A DNA stretch of 30,381 bases from Candidatus Campbellbacteria bacterium CG22_combo_CG10-13_8_21_14_all_36_13 (GTDB taxonomy: Bacteria > Patescibacteriota > Minisyncoccia > Phycocordibacterales > PCTT01): contig PCTT01000013.1 in the NCBI GenBank assembly GCA_002771585.1, forward strand, positions 1-30,381, given 5' to 3'. The translations under genes and the position numbers were made by a program. The notes beneath the pieces are model-generated. The model was given only the letters and a program-made list of their open reading frames with translations. It did no database searches and was not told the origin of the DNA. Positions 1-7,362 of the stretch are shown piece by piece (positions within the stretch are counted from its first letter, which is position 1; the number at the start of each line of letters is the position of its first letter).

Positions 1-901
1 TTCCTGATTGGCCAAATTCATCACGAACTCCGACAAATTCTATTGACACAGGATAATGCTCTGCAAGAAATTCAGCGACGGCAGACCCCATCCCACCAGC
101 TATTTGATGTTCTTCCACAGTCACAATTGCACCAGCTTCTTTTGCAAGCTCTATTATGGCTTTTCCATCAAGAGGTTTTATGGTTGCAAGATTTAATACA
201 ATCACATCTATTTTTCCTTTCAGCTCTTCAGCAACCAAAAGTGCTTTGTGAAGTAGTGCGCCAGTCGCAATAATTCCAACCTCTGCTTTTTTCTCTGAAT
301 GCCAAAATATTTTAGCTTTTCCGATTTCAAATTCTGTTTCTTCTGTCGTAATTATTGGAGTCTTCTCGCGCGCTAGACGAATATAAGTAGGAAATTTAGT
401 CATAGCAGACGCAATGGTCGCTTTGCGAGCTTCAATAGAGTCACAAGGTGAAATCACAACCATGTTTGGAACTACTCGTGTAATAGCGATATCTTCTATA
501 GCTTGATGTGTACCGCCGTCAGGACCAACAGAAATACCTGCATGGGAACCTGCAATTTTTACAGGTACGTCGTTATAGCAAATTGTCGTGCGTATCTGCT
601 CCCAATTTCGTCCCGGAGAAAACATCGCATACGAAGTAATAAATGGAATCTTCCCCATTCTAGCTATGCCTGATGCAACTGATGCTAGATTTTGCTCTGC
701 CACACCAATTTCAATAAATCTATCTGGAAAAGCATCTCTAAATAAATTCATTTTTGTTGAATCAGTAAGATCAGCACAAAGTCCGACGACATTTTTATTC
801 TGCCGTCCAGCCTCAAGAAGCCCCTCCCCGAATCCTTGTCGTATAGGCACTTGCTCTACATCTTTATCAAATATTTTTTTGTTTAGGGTTTTATTTAACA
901 T
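1..901 (-). CDS. Transketolase, C-terminal subunit (partial, 3' end outside window)
   Basis: This is the second half of a split transketolase: the pyrimidine-binding domain followed by the start of the C-terminal domain. The first 300 residues are visible and the stop codon lies beyond the window edge. Around residues 64-71 is IEIGVAEQ, whose Glu69 matches the catalytic glutamate that activates thiamine diphosphate. A GPDGGTHQ segment fits the transketolase signature of this domain. It would pair with the N-terminal subunit encoded just upstream (1074-1940) to move two-carbon units between sugar phosphates in the non-oxidative pentose phosphate pathway. The gene starts with ATG at 901 and is separated from its partner by 172 bases of odd repetitive spacer, unlike the tight spacing elsewhere in the operon. 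Identification is firm. Confidence 0.93.
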   Translation of the reverse strand, partial: MLNKTLNKKIFDKDVEQVPIRQGFGEGLLEAGRQNKNVVGLCADLTDSTKMNLFRDAFPDRFIEIGVAEQNLASVASGIARMGKIPFITSYAMFSPGRNWEQIRTTICYNDVPVKIAGSHAGISVGPDGGTHQAIEDIAITRVVPNMVVISPCDSIEARKATIASAMTKFPTYIRLAREKTPIITTEETEFEIGKAKIFWHSEKKAEVGIIATGALLHKALLVAEELKGKIDVIVLNLATIKPLDGKAIIELAKEAGAIVTVEEHQIAGGMGSAVAEFLAEHYPVSIEFVGVRDEFGQSG

Positions 902-1073
902 AAAATAGTCAGTAGTTCGTAGTCCGCAGACTGTTAAAGACAAAGTGTTTTATATAATATAGTGTTTAAAAATTATTTCATTGGAAATTGATTGTAAATT
1001 GAAAATTGTAAATTCGTTGTTTACTAAGCTCTTATCTCTTAACTCCTAGCTCTGTGGTCTACTGACTAAATTC
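902..1073. repeat. Intergenic spacer made of short repeated words
   Basis: The spacer between the two transketolase genes holds no gene. It contains ATTGTAAATT twice (991-1000 and 1005-1014, separated by GAAA). It also has a GTAGT-rich stretch at 906-933 and a CTTA/AGCTC-rich stretch at 1024-1066. A TATATT/TATATAAA segment around 950-960 could serve as a -10 box for the downstream gene. The composition differs from both coding and ordinary intergenic DNA here. I recall similar low-complexity words between genes in other CPR genomes, but that is memory only. Confidence 0.55.
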
Positions 1074-1940
1074 TTACTCATGCTCACCCCTAATTTGTCC
1101 GCGCAATGTACGCAACTCATTAAGCGCCATTTTGCTTTCATCTTCATTTGGTGATTTACCATGCCACTCAGCTTTGCGCATAAATTCTTTTACACCCTTT
1201 CCAGGAATCGTGTGAGCAATCACCACAGATGGTCTTTCAAATACCGCCTTTGCCTCACCAATTCCTTCTGATATTGATTCAAAATTGTGCCCATCCACAT
1301 CCACCACATGCCAACCAAAAGATTTGAATTTTTCATCAAGTGGATCAAGTGGCATTACATCTTCTGTGTATCCATCAATCTGTATATTGTTGCGGTCAAT
1401 TATTGCAATAACATTATGAAGTTGTTCTTTCCCCGCAAGCATTATTGCCTCCCAGTTTTGCCCCTCATTAAGCTCACCATCCCCTAGCATGCAATAGAAA
1501 AACTTATCTGAAGATCGTCCATTATCCATTCTGTCGGCAATAGCCATTCCCACGGTCTGAGAAAGGCCTGAGCCAAGTGGACCAGAACTCGTCTCTAGCA
1601 TTGGAAGAAAGTCCCTATGTGGATGTCCTTGTAGGCGAGAGCCAAATTTTCTAAGTGTCTTAAGTTCACTGACTGGGAAATATCCAGCATGAGCCATTGT
1701 TGCATAAAGAACTGGGCAAATATGACCATTTGAAAGCACCAACCTATCTCTATCTTTCCAAAATGGATCTTTTGGATTATGTTTTAATTCATTGAAATAT
1801 AAGTATGTAAAAATATCTGCCATTCCAAGAGGGCCAGCAGTGTGTCCTGAGCCAGCCTCAAGAAGCATTTCTATAATAGAAACTCTAATATCATTTGCCA
1901 TCAATTGAAGCATTTTTATTTTTTTAGAGTCTAATTGCAT
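1074..1940 (-). CDS. Transketolase, N-terminal subunit
   Basis: This 288-residue protein is the thiamine-diphosphate pyrophosphate-binding half of transketolase, about half the length of a single-chain enzyme. It has the substrate/cofactor histidines in SGHTAG (residues 31-36) and SNGH (70-73). The diphosphate-metal motif runs from GDGELNEGQ (153-161) to Asn184-Asn185. It must work with the C-terminal subunit at 1-901. It starts 4 bases after the epimerase stop, so it is cotranscribed with rpe, rpiB and gap. Split transketolases are common in CPR bacteria and archaea. There is no clear Shine-Dalgarno sequence, which points to translational coupling. Confidence 0.95.
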   Translation of the reverse strand: MQLDSKKIKMLQLMANDIRVSIIEMLLEAGSGHTAGPLGMADIFTYLYFNELKHNPKDPFWKDRDRLVLSNGHICPVLYATMAHAGYFPVSELKTLRKFGSRLQGHPHRDFLPMLETSSGPLGSGLSQTVGMAIADRMDNGRSSDKFFYCMLGDGELNEGQNWEAIMLAGKEQLHNVIAIIDRNNIQIDGYTEDVMPLDPLDEKFKSFGWHVVDVDGHNFESISEGIGEAKAVFERPSVVIAHTIPGKGVKEFMRKAEWHGKSPNEDESKMALNELRTLRGQIRGEHE

Positions 1941-1944
1941 AATT

Positions 1945-2619
1945 TTATAGATTTTGAAAATATTTTATAGATTCTTCTATATTTATGTGATCAAATATAG
2001 CAGATCCAGCTACAAGCTTATTTACGCCTGCCTCAACTAGTTTAGGAGCTGTAATTTTATTTACTCCTATATCAACTGCAATTGTAACATCTGGATTAAC
2101 TTTTCTTAAGTTTATAACCTTCTCATAAACTTTTTCTTCAAGAGAAACTCCGTGATATCCAATTTTGTCACTCCCCATAAATTGCACAAAATCGATCTTA
2201 TCGAAATAGGGAAGTAAAAGATCATTTGATTTAGACGGACGAATAGCAATACCAACTTCAAAACCATTTGATTTTACTTTATCAATTAAATCATTCATTA
2301 CAGATGTACTGTCTATGTGAAATATAAAAGTAGAGGCACCAGTACCAAGCAATAAATCAATAAAATACTCTGGCCGATCTATCATCAAATCAAGTTCGAA
2401 TTTTATATTTCCGTCTATAAGTTTTATATTCGTATTTTTTAAAATCTCTAGTTCATCTCGTGCGTTATCATCCGTAAAAGGCCACGTCTTTGTATGTCCC
2501 AATACACCGTCCAATATATCAACCTGTACAGTATCAACAAAACCACGCACTAGATTGACTTCATGCATTATTTCTTTTCTTGTATTTTCTATTATTGCAG
2601 GAACAACCCTAGTCATCAA
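1945..2619 (-). CDS. Ribulose-phosphate 3-epimerase-like TIM-barrel protein
   Basis: This 224-residue protein reads as a ribulose-phosphate 3-epimerase. It has VDILDG (residues 33-38), a FELDLM segment (74-79) and a C-terminal AGVNKLVAGSAIF phosphate-binding region. Its place between rpiB and transketolase fits the step ribulose-5-P to xylulose-5-P. It is divergent. In the usual enzyme the metal is held by two His and two Asp. Here the first His is Gln32 and the second is Asp77, while Asp34 and Asp183 remain. The usual NPGFGGQ loop is replaced by a GSDKIGYHG stretch near residue 149. It may use a changed metal site or have a related function. The start overlaps the rpiB end by 11 bases. Confidence 0.8.
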   Translation of the reverse strand: MMTRVVPAIIENTRKEIMHEVNLVRGFVDTVQVDILDGVLGHTKTWPFTDDNARDELEILKNTNIKLIDGNIKFELDLMIDRPEYFIDLLLGTGASTFIFHIDSTSVMNDLIDKVKSNGFEVGIAIRPSKSNDLLLPYFDKIDFVQFMGSDKIGYHGVSLEEKVYEKVINLRKVNPDVTIAVDIGVNKITAPKLVEAGVNKLVAGSAIFDHINIEESIKYFQNL

Positions 2620-3052
2620 TTTTTTGTATACGCCTTATGTGTCTCTCATCTTCAGAAAAATCTGTATCAAGCCATAACTTCACTGCACGTTTTGCCTCAT
2701 CATCTGTAAGAAATCTTGAACCAAGAGAAAGTATGTTGGCATCATTATGTTCTCTGGAAAGTTTTATTACCTCTTCACTTCCGCCATAATAAACTGTCGC
2801 ACGAACATTCTTAAAACGATTTGCTAAAATAGCTTCACCTTGACCAGACCCACCTATTATAATTCCAAGAGTATGCATTGGATGCTGACTTACAGCTTCA
2901 GCAACAGGTCTTATAAAGTCTGGATAATCGTCCATTTCATCATAAGAAAAAGCACCCTTATCCACAACCTCATAATCCAATTCTAAAAGAAGGGGAATTA
3001 GTGATTCTTTTAGTTTGAAACCAGCATGATCTGAAGCAATAAAAATTTTCAT
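2609..3052 (-). CDS. rpiB: Ribose-5-phosphate isomerase B
   Basis: This 147-residue protein has the RpiB/LacB fold markers: SDHAG at residues 7-11, a GGSGQGEAI loop at 67-75, and REHNDANILSLGSR at 100-113. It interconverts ribose-5-phosphate and ribulose-5-phosphate. The loop carries Glu73 rather than the catalytic Cys of the E. coli type. That matches the actinobacterial (Mycobacterium-like) class, in which Glu acts as base. It lies 10 bases after gap and overlaps the epimerase by 11 bases, so the pentose-phosphate steps are made together. Confidence 0.92.
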   Translation of the reverse strand: MKIFIASDHAGFKLKESLIPLLLELDYEVVDKGAFSYDEMDDYPDFIRPVAEAVSQHPMHTLGIIIGGSGQGEAILANRFKNVRATVYYGGSEEVIKLSREHNDANILSLGSRFLTDDEAKRAVKLWLDTDFSEDERHIRRIQKIDD

Positions 3053-3062
3053 GAAAATTTCT

Positions 3063-4079
3063 TTAAATATTTTTTGCTGTTTCTAATACATGCCTTACAA
3101 GCGTATTCGTATACCCCATCTCATTGTCATACCAAACAAGTACCTTAACCAAATTTCCTCCAACCACTTTTGTCATCTGTAGATCAATTATTGATGCGTG
3201 GGTATTCCCAACTATATCAGAAGAAACAAGTGGTTCTTCAGAAACAGTAAATATTCCTCTCCACCTTTCTTCTTTAGATGCTTTCCTAAAAATATCATTC
3301 ACCTCTTCGACACTTGTGTCCCTACCAGAGATAAATGTAATATCAACCAACGAACCAACAAGTACTGGCACCCTCACAGAAATGCCGTCAAAAAATTCAA
3401 TTCCTTTTACTGCTTTGGTAGTCGCTTCTGCGGCACCAGTTGTTGTGGGTATTATATTTACAATCCCAGATCTGTTTTTCCTAAAATCTTTAGCGCTCGG
3501 ACCATCCACAAGACCTTGTGTTGCTGTAACAGCATGAATTGTGTTCAAAATTGCTTTTTTTATATCAAGGGCTTCTTCCATAATTGAGACTACGGGGGAG
3601 GCGGCATTGGTTGTGCAAGACGCATTTGCAGACACATCACATGTTGCAAGCCTATCTGAATTCACCCCCATTAATACAGTAGCTCCCGGCACACCACCAT
3701 CTGGTGCATCTTTCACTGGAGATGAAATGACAACCTTTTTTGCACCCGCTTCAATGTGCGCATTTGCTTTTTCATAATCTGCGAAAAACCCAGTTGACTC
3801 AACAACAACATCAATATTTAGATCCGACCAAGGTAAATTTGCTGGCTCTCTTTCAGACAAAAATTTTATTTCCTTACCACCAACAACCATTTTATCTCCC
3901 CTGACTTCAACATTATGTGAGAATGAACCATACGCACTATCATGCCTCAAAAGATAAGCAAGATTTTCTAAATCTGCTAAATCATTTATTGCGACAATTT
4001 CTATATCTCTGTTTTCGATTGCAAGACGTAAGAAAGCTCTACCAATACGCCCAAAACCATTTATTGCTACTTTTACCAT
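3063..4079 (-). CDS. gap: Glyceraldehyde-3-phosphate dehydrogenase, type I
   Basis: This 338-residue enzyme begins with VAINGFGRIGR (NAD-binding Rossmann loop). It keeps Asp33 in the NDL segment, which favours NAD over NADP, and has the catalytic Cys155 in ASCTTN. It oxidises glyceraldehyde-3-phosphate to 1,3-bisphosphoglycerate. It carries a short Gly/Pro-rich insertion (around residues 125-132) before the TVLMGVN strand. It is the first gene of the carbon operon and has a good extended -10 promoter 36 bases before the ATG. Glyceraldehyde-3-phosphate from the downstream transketolase reactions would feed it, as expected for CPR cells that bypass upper glycolysis through pentose phosphates. 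Confidence 0.97.
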   Translation of the reverse strand: MVKVAINGFGRIGRAFLRLAIENRDIEIVAINDLADLENLAYLLRHDSAYGSFSHNVEVRGDKMVVGGKEIKFLSEREPANLPWSDLNIDVVVESTGFFADYEKANAHIEAGAKKVVISSPVKDAPDGGVPGATVLMGVNSDRLATCDVSANASCTTNAASPVVSIMEEALDIKKAILNTIHAVTATQGLVDGPSAKDFRKNRSGIVNIIPTTTGAAEATTKAVKGIEFFDGISVRVPVLVGSLVDITFISGRDTSVEEVNDIFRKASKEERWRGIFTVSEEPLVSSDIVGNTHASIIDLQMTKVVGGNLVKVLVWYDNEMGYTNTLVRHVLETAKNI

Positions 4080-4114
4080 AAATTACTAAATAAACTTTTA
4101 AATATCATATTTAA

Positions 4115-4123
4115 ATTATATCA
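4115..4123 (-). promoter_or_regulatory. Extended -10 promoter of the gap operon
   Basis: On the minus strand this reads TGATATAAT, a TG-N-TATAAT extended -10 element. No convincing -35 box is seen, as is usual for extended -10 promoters. The predicted transcription start is near 4108, giving a leader of roughly 29 bases. Confidence 0.7.
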
Positions 4124-4149
4124 CACTAAAAAATCCATCATTCCAACAT

Positions 4150-4818
4150 TTAAGAGCTGTTTTTTGAGAACAAATCCTTTATAGATAGGAAAATATTTGA
4201 TAGTTTTGACATAAAATACCCATGCAAAAACTTAATATAAAGAAGTGTAATAATAAAACCTAGACCCAATATAATGCCAGTCGTATTTATTAAAAATTTT
4301 ATGTCTTGTATAACCCCCCCCAAATAATAACCAAAGGATATAAAAACAGCACTCCATATAATCTGTCCCAAAAATGATGCCGTGTAAAGTCTGCTAAATT
4401 TTATATCCAATACACCAGCCACAATAGCGAGTGAGTCTGATATAGCTACCGTTGGTGATATTTTCAAAAAAAAGAATATCTTGACGAAATGATCTTTCAA
4501 GACATTAACCCACGTATTTTCTGAGTTATTTTCTAATTCAGTTATTTTCTCCAAAATTTTTCTAGATCTTTTGAATTTTCTTAATAGATGTTCCCCAAAT
4601 TTTCCAAGAGCAAAAAGAAAACTATCTACCGTAGTTGTCGTGATAACCCATATACCAAAAACCGCAAATGGATTAAACACATCGAGAGAAGCAAGAAAAC
4701 CCGCAACAAATCCTCCAACAGGTCCAAACAGCAAAATTATTACGGGTAAAATAAAATACCCGTAAGCAGTCAACCAGTCGAACAATGATTGTCCTAACAA
4801 TAATTCTCCTCCTGTCAT
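4150..4818 (-). CDS. VTT/DedA-family membrane protein
   Basis: This 222-residue integral membrane protein has the layout of the SNARE-associated/VTT (DedA) family. It has a re-entrant N-terminal region with PVGGFVAGFLAS (residues 33-44), then a polar charged segment (80-110). Next comes the KISPTVAISDSLAIVAG core (about 118-134), and a hydrophobic C-terminal half with FGYYLGG. DedA proteins handle lipid carriers or membrane potential; substrate here is unknown. A promoter-like TTGAGA / CATACT pair with 17-base spacing lies just before the ATG. An AGGAGG sequence occurs inside the first codons and could instead serve a TTG start at codon 7, so the exact start is uncertain. Confidence 0.78.
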   Translation of the reverse strand: MTGGELLLGQSLFDWLTAYGYFILPVIILLFGPVGGFVAGFLASLDVFNPFAVFGIWVITTTTVDSFLFALGKFGEHLLRKFKRSRKILEKITELENNSENTWVNVLKDHFVKIFFFLKISPTVAISDSLAIVAGVLDIKFSRLYTASFLGQIIWSAVFISFGYYLGGVIQDIKFLINTTGIILGLGFIITLLYIKFLHGYFMSKLSNIFLSIKDLFSKNSS

Positions 4819-4867
4819 ATTTGAATAGTATGTTCCTTTTTAATTATTTTCTCAACCCAACAATTGT

Positions 4868-4977
4868 TATTAAAAATAGGTCCCAATCGTTTAAGATCGG
4901 GACCTGTGCCCATGAGGCGACGCGACTGAGTGAACCCCCAGATAGAGTATCTGGTGTCCCTAAGCGACATGAGGTAT
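4868..4977 (-). ncRNA. Candidate structured small RNA with its own promoter and terminator
   Basis: No ORF explains this conserved-looking stretch. On the minus strand a TATAAT box at 4984-4989 predicts a start near 4977, and a strong terminator ends the transcript near 4868. The transcript would be about 110 nt. Inside it is a perfect hairpin CCAGATA-CTC-TATCTGG (4938-4954). ACCTCATG near the 5' end can pair with CATG...AGGT near the 3' end, and this pairing would compete with the base of the terminator stem. The words CCTCATG and GTCGC each occur twice. I could not match it to a known riboswitch, SRP RNA, 6S RNA or tRNA. The VTT gene downstream has its own promoter, so an independent RNA is more likely than a leader. 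Confidence 0.5.
4872..4904 (-). terminator. Rho-independent terminator of the candidate small RNA
   Basis: On the minus strand GGTCCCGATC and GATTGGGACC form a 10-bp stem with one G-U pair around a TTAAAC loop (hairpin 4879-4904), followed by TATTTTT. The tail shows that it works on the minus strand. Confidence 0.75.
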
Positions 4978-4983
4978 ATCTAT

Positions 4984-4989
4984 ATTATA
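4984..4989 (-). promoter_or_regulatory. -10 box upstream of the candidate small RNA
   Basis: A perfect TATAAT on the minus strand lies in an AT-rich stretch 7 bases before the start of the structured element. No good -35 is visible. Confidence 0.45.
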
Positions 4990-5028
4990 TCTATTTTTCT
5001 AAACTTATTTTAAGTTATACACCTTTTT

Positions 5029-5066
5029 TTGACAAACTTGGAAAAAGGTTTCATAAATGGTATTGT
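5029..5066 (+). promoter_or_regulatory. Promoter of the pseudouridine synthase gene (two overlapping readings)
   Basis: One reading is TTGACA (5029-5034), 17 bases, CATAAA (5052-5057). The other is TTGGAA (5038-5043), 17 bases, TATTGT (5061-5066) preceded by TG-G. The second ends 7 bases before ATG 5074 and would give a nearly leaderless mRNA, like many other genes here. Either way a TTG start at 5029 would lie inside the promoter. Confidence 0.65.
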
Positions 5067-5073
5067 ATCTGCT

Positions 5074-5793
5074 ATGAATGAAAAAATTGAATACCCCATA
5101 AGAATAAACCGATACCTTTATATAAATAATATATGTAGCAGGCGAGAGGCAGATAGAATGATTGAGAAAGGACAAATATATATCAACAATAAAAAGGCCG
5201 TACTGGGACAAAAAGTTGAAGAGGGTGACGAAGTCACACTATCTGGTCATGCAAGAAAAAAGGTAGGAAATTATATATATTATGCAGTAAACAAACCACG
5301 GGGTATAGAGAGTCATGGTGTTGGCACTGATTCTGAAGACATAATCTCAAAACTGGAATTATCAGAAAAAGTTTCTGTTGTTGGCAGGCTTGATAAGGAC
5401 TCAAGTGGCCTGCTCTTGCTCACAAATGATGGAAGGATAGTTGATAAAATGTTAAACCCAAAGTACGATCACCAAAAAGAGTACGTTGTAAAGGTAGATA
5501 AAGATTTAAAAGAAAGTTTCAAGAGAAAAATGGAGAGTGGTGTAGATATAGAAGGATATATGACAAAACCAACAAAAGTTACAGTAACAGATAAGAGGCT
5601 TTTCAGAATAATACTAACCGAAGGGAAAAAACATCAAATACGTAGAATGCTTGCCGCACTTGGGTATACGACGATAAAATTAAAAAGGGTTCGTATAATG
5701 AATATACTTCTTGGCAAATTAAAAGAAGGAGAATATAGAAAACTCACAGATGCAGAAAAAAACACCCTTTTAAAATCATTAGATATTATTTAG
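5074..5793 (+). CDS. rRNA pseudouridine synthase, RsuA/RluB/RluF type
   Basis: This 239-residue protein has an N-terminal S4 RNA-binding domain (about residues 8-58, with CSRREADRMIEKGQIYIN) and a pseudouridine synthase domain. The catalytic Asp107 is in GRLDKDSSGLLLLTNDG. The C-terminal KHQIRRMLAALGY segment is typical of the family. DHQKEYVV and RIMNI segments resemble E. coli RluF, so the target may be 23S rRNA, but RluB/E-type specificity cannot be excluded. I start it at ATG 5074 because the upstream TTG extension (5029) falls inside the promoter and adds no S4-domain sequence. It is one of few plus-strand genes in the window. Confidence 0.9.
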   Translation: MNEKIEYPIRINRYLYINNICSRREADRMIEKGQIYINNKKAVLGQKVEEGDEVTLSGHARKKVGNYIYYAVNKPRGIESHGVGTDSEDIISKLELSEKVSVVGRLDKDSSGLLLLTNDGRIVDKMLNPKYDHQKEYVVKVDKDLKESFKRKMESGVDIEGYMTKPTKVTVTDKRLFRIILTEGKKHQIRRMLAALGYTTIKLKRVRIMNILLGKLKEGEYRKLTDAEKNTLLKSLDII

Positions 5794-5923
5794 ATAGAGT
5801 GTTCAATATAGTGATAAGTGTGCTGAAAAGACCAGATATCAAAGCTATCCTTGTTGGCCTGTCGTTATACCACTGTTTTATGGTGTGTTTCATATACAAA
5901 ATTATACAAAAAATTCAAAATGT

Positions 5924-7243
5924 TTATAGCTCACTTAAATCTCTAGGTAGAAACAAGTTTAACGTCCACTCAAGGGCTGTTCTTATTTTCGCACGAGTTC
6001 CCAATATTTTTGACAGATATGCGGTACGATAAAACCACCACGCGATAAACCCAGAAAGTCTTAGACCAAAAACACTAGCCAATGCGCCACCCTTTCCAAG
6101 AGAAACAATAAATCCTTGATCTTGCCAAACAAATTCTTCTAAATTTGTATCTCCATCTATAAGCCTCTTTATATTTCTTCCTGCAAAAAATCCTTCCCTT
6201 GTAGCAAACTGTGCCCTGGTTGGGTATGCACTATCTGGCTTGTCTTTTTCTGGAACCCATGCAAAATCACCTAATGGGAATACATTGGGGTATTCTGGGA
6301 GTTGTAAAAATCTATTTGTAACAACTCTATTACTTCTTTCGTCTCTTTTAAACACCTTGCTGGCACTTACCTCCAAATCAGACGCTAGTGCTCCACCCGC
6401 CCAAACAACAGTCCCACCCACAACTTTTTTATCCCCAATCCAAACCGTATTTTTTTCTATTTTAGAAACTCTAGAATTAAGCATTATTTCTATCTTTCCT
6501 TTTTTCTCCAAAATATTTTTTGTTCTCTCGGCAAACCACGGCACAGTTGGTGATATAAGCATTTCTCCTGCATGTATCAACTTTACGGAAGAAAGGGGAT
6601 AGAGCTCAGGATAAACATTCTTTAATTCTTTATTAAAAACATCTGCCATTTCACCACAAATCTCAACTCCTGTTGCACCACCACCAATAATTATAAATGT
6701 TAGTATCTCTTTCTTTTTGTCCTCATCTTCTATGGTCTGTGCCTCCTCAAATCTGTGCAACATATGATTTTTTATTTTTTTTGCATCATTTAAGTCTTGA
6801 AGAACAAGAGCATTCTCTTCTGCTCCTTCTACACCAAAATAGTTTATCTTTGCGCCAGGTGCCAAAACCAAATAATCATAGCTCAACTCCCTAACACCAA
6901 AATCATTGTCACTAACATCTACCTTGTGTGATTGTTTGTATTTTATCGTTTGATTATCAAAGTCAACACTTGTCACATCACCTTCTATAAAATCACTAAG
7001 ACAACATTGAGGCAACACCCTAAGTGACTGTGTAATACTTCCAGGTAAAAGATTACCCATCGCAACTTCGTGAATCATTGGAACAAACAAAAAATAATCG
7101 TTTTTATTTATTAAAGTTATAAAAATATCTTTTCGCCCATGCATTTGCCTATGCAACTCCATATAAGTATGAATACCAGCAAAACCAGCACCAACAATAA
7201 CTATTCTTTTCTTACCATTTCCCGTCTCTTGTATTGTAGACAT
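5924..7243 (-). CDS. Type II NADH dehydrogenase (FAD/NAD-dependent)
   Basis: This 439-residue flavoprotein has an N-terminal FAD-binding motif VIVGAGFAGIH (residues 15-25). A FLFVPMIHEVAMGNL segment is typical of NDH-2 enzymes. A second Rossmann motif, IIIGGGATGVE, binds NADH, and a late LGDFAWV segment contacts FAD. The C-terminal region (GFIAWWFYRTAYL) is the amphipathic membrane-contact part. It should oxidise NADH at the membrane and pass electrons to a quinone or other acceptor without pumping protons. Most CPR genomes lack a full respiratory chain, so it may serve NAD+ regeneration. A TACAAT -10 box lies 7 bases before the ATG. Confidence 0.92.
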   Translation of the reverse strand: MSTIQETGNGKKRIVIVGAGFAGIHTYMELHRQMHGRKDIFITLINKNDYFLFVPMIHEVAMGNLLPGSITQSLRVLPQCCLSDFIEGDVTSVDFDNQTIKYKQSHKVDVSDNDFGVRELSYDYLVLAPGAKINYFGVEGAEENALVLQDLNDAKKIKNHMLHRFEEAQTIEDEDKKKEILTFIIIGGGATGVEICGEMADVFNKELKNVYPELYPLSSVKLIHAGEMLISPTVPWFAERTKNILEKKGKIEIMLNSRVSKIEKNTVWIGDKKVVGGTVVWAGGALASDLEVSASKVFKRDERSNRVVTNRFLQLPEYPNVFPLGDFAWVPEKDKPDSAYPTRAQFATREGFFAGRNIKRLIDGDTNLEEFVWQDQGFIVSLGKGGALASVFGLRLSGFIAWWFYRTAYLSKILGTRAKIRTALEWTLNLFLPRDLSEL

Positions 7244-7250
7244 ATATTAC

Positions 7251-7256
7251 ATTGTA
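7251..7256 (-). promoter_or_regulatory. -10 box for the NADH dehydrogenase gene (leaderless)
   Basis: TACAAT on the minus strand is followed by 7 bases and then ATG 7243. The predicted mRNA starts at or next to the start codon. Confidence 0.5.
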
Positions 7257-7269
7257 ACTCAAAACCAAA

Positions 7270-7313
7270 CCCAATCCCAATATATACGAAAATATGCTGA
7301 ATTCAGACTTCAA
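7270..7313. repeat. 44-bp direct repeat, copy 1
   Basis: These 44 bases recur exactly at 8139-8182, in the same orientation. On the minus strand the unit begins TTGAAGTCTGAATTCAGC and includes the palindrome CTGAATTCAG and a TATATT. This copy lies just upstream of the NADH dehydrogenase promoter. The two copies bracket the prepilin and its small partner gene. Confidence 0.9.
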
Positions 7314-7362
7314 CCATATTCAAGAATTTGTGTTGTGTTTCTATTGTTAGAATGTTTTTAAA

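Noticed and set aside
4868..4977. Known riboswitch (TPP, fluoride, Mn/yybP-ykoY, PreQ1, guanidine) or SRP/6S RNA or tRNA
   Set aside because: None of the conserved sequence cores I know for these classes could be placed on either strand, so it is left as an unassigned RNA candidate.
4785..5081. Plus-strand ORF of 98 residues across the small-RNA region
   Set aside because: It is antisense to the VTT gene start and runs through the terminator and structured RNA element. It shows no protein-like pattern and no promoter or ribosome site.
5799..6032. Plus-strand ORF of 77 residues after the pseudouridine synthase
   Set aside because: Its second half is antisense to the NADH dehydrogenase C-terminus, and no family resemblance is seen.
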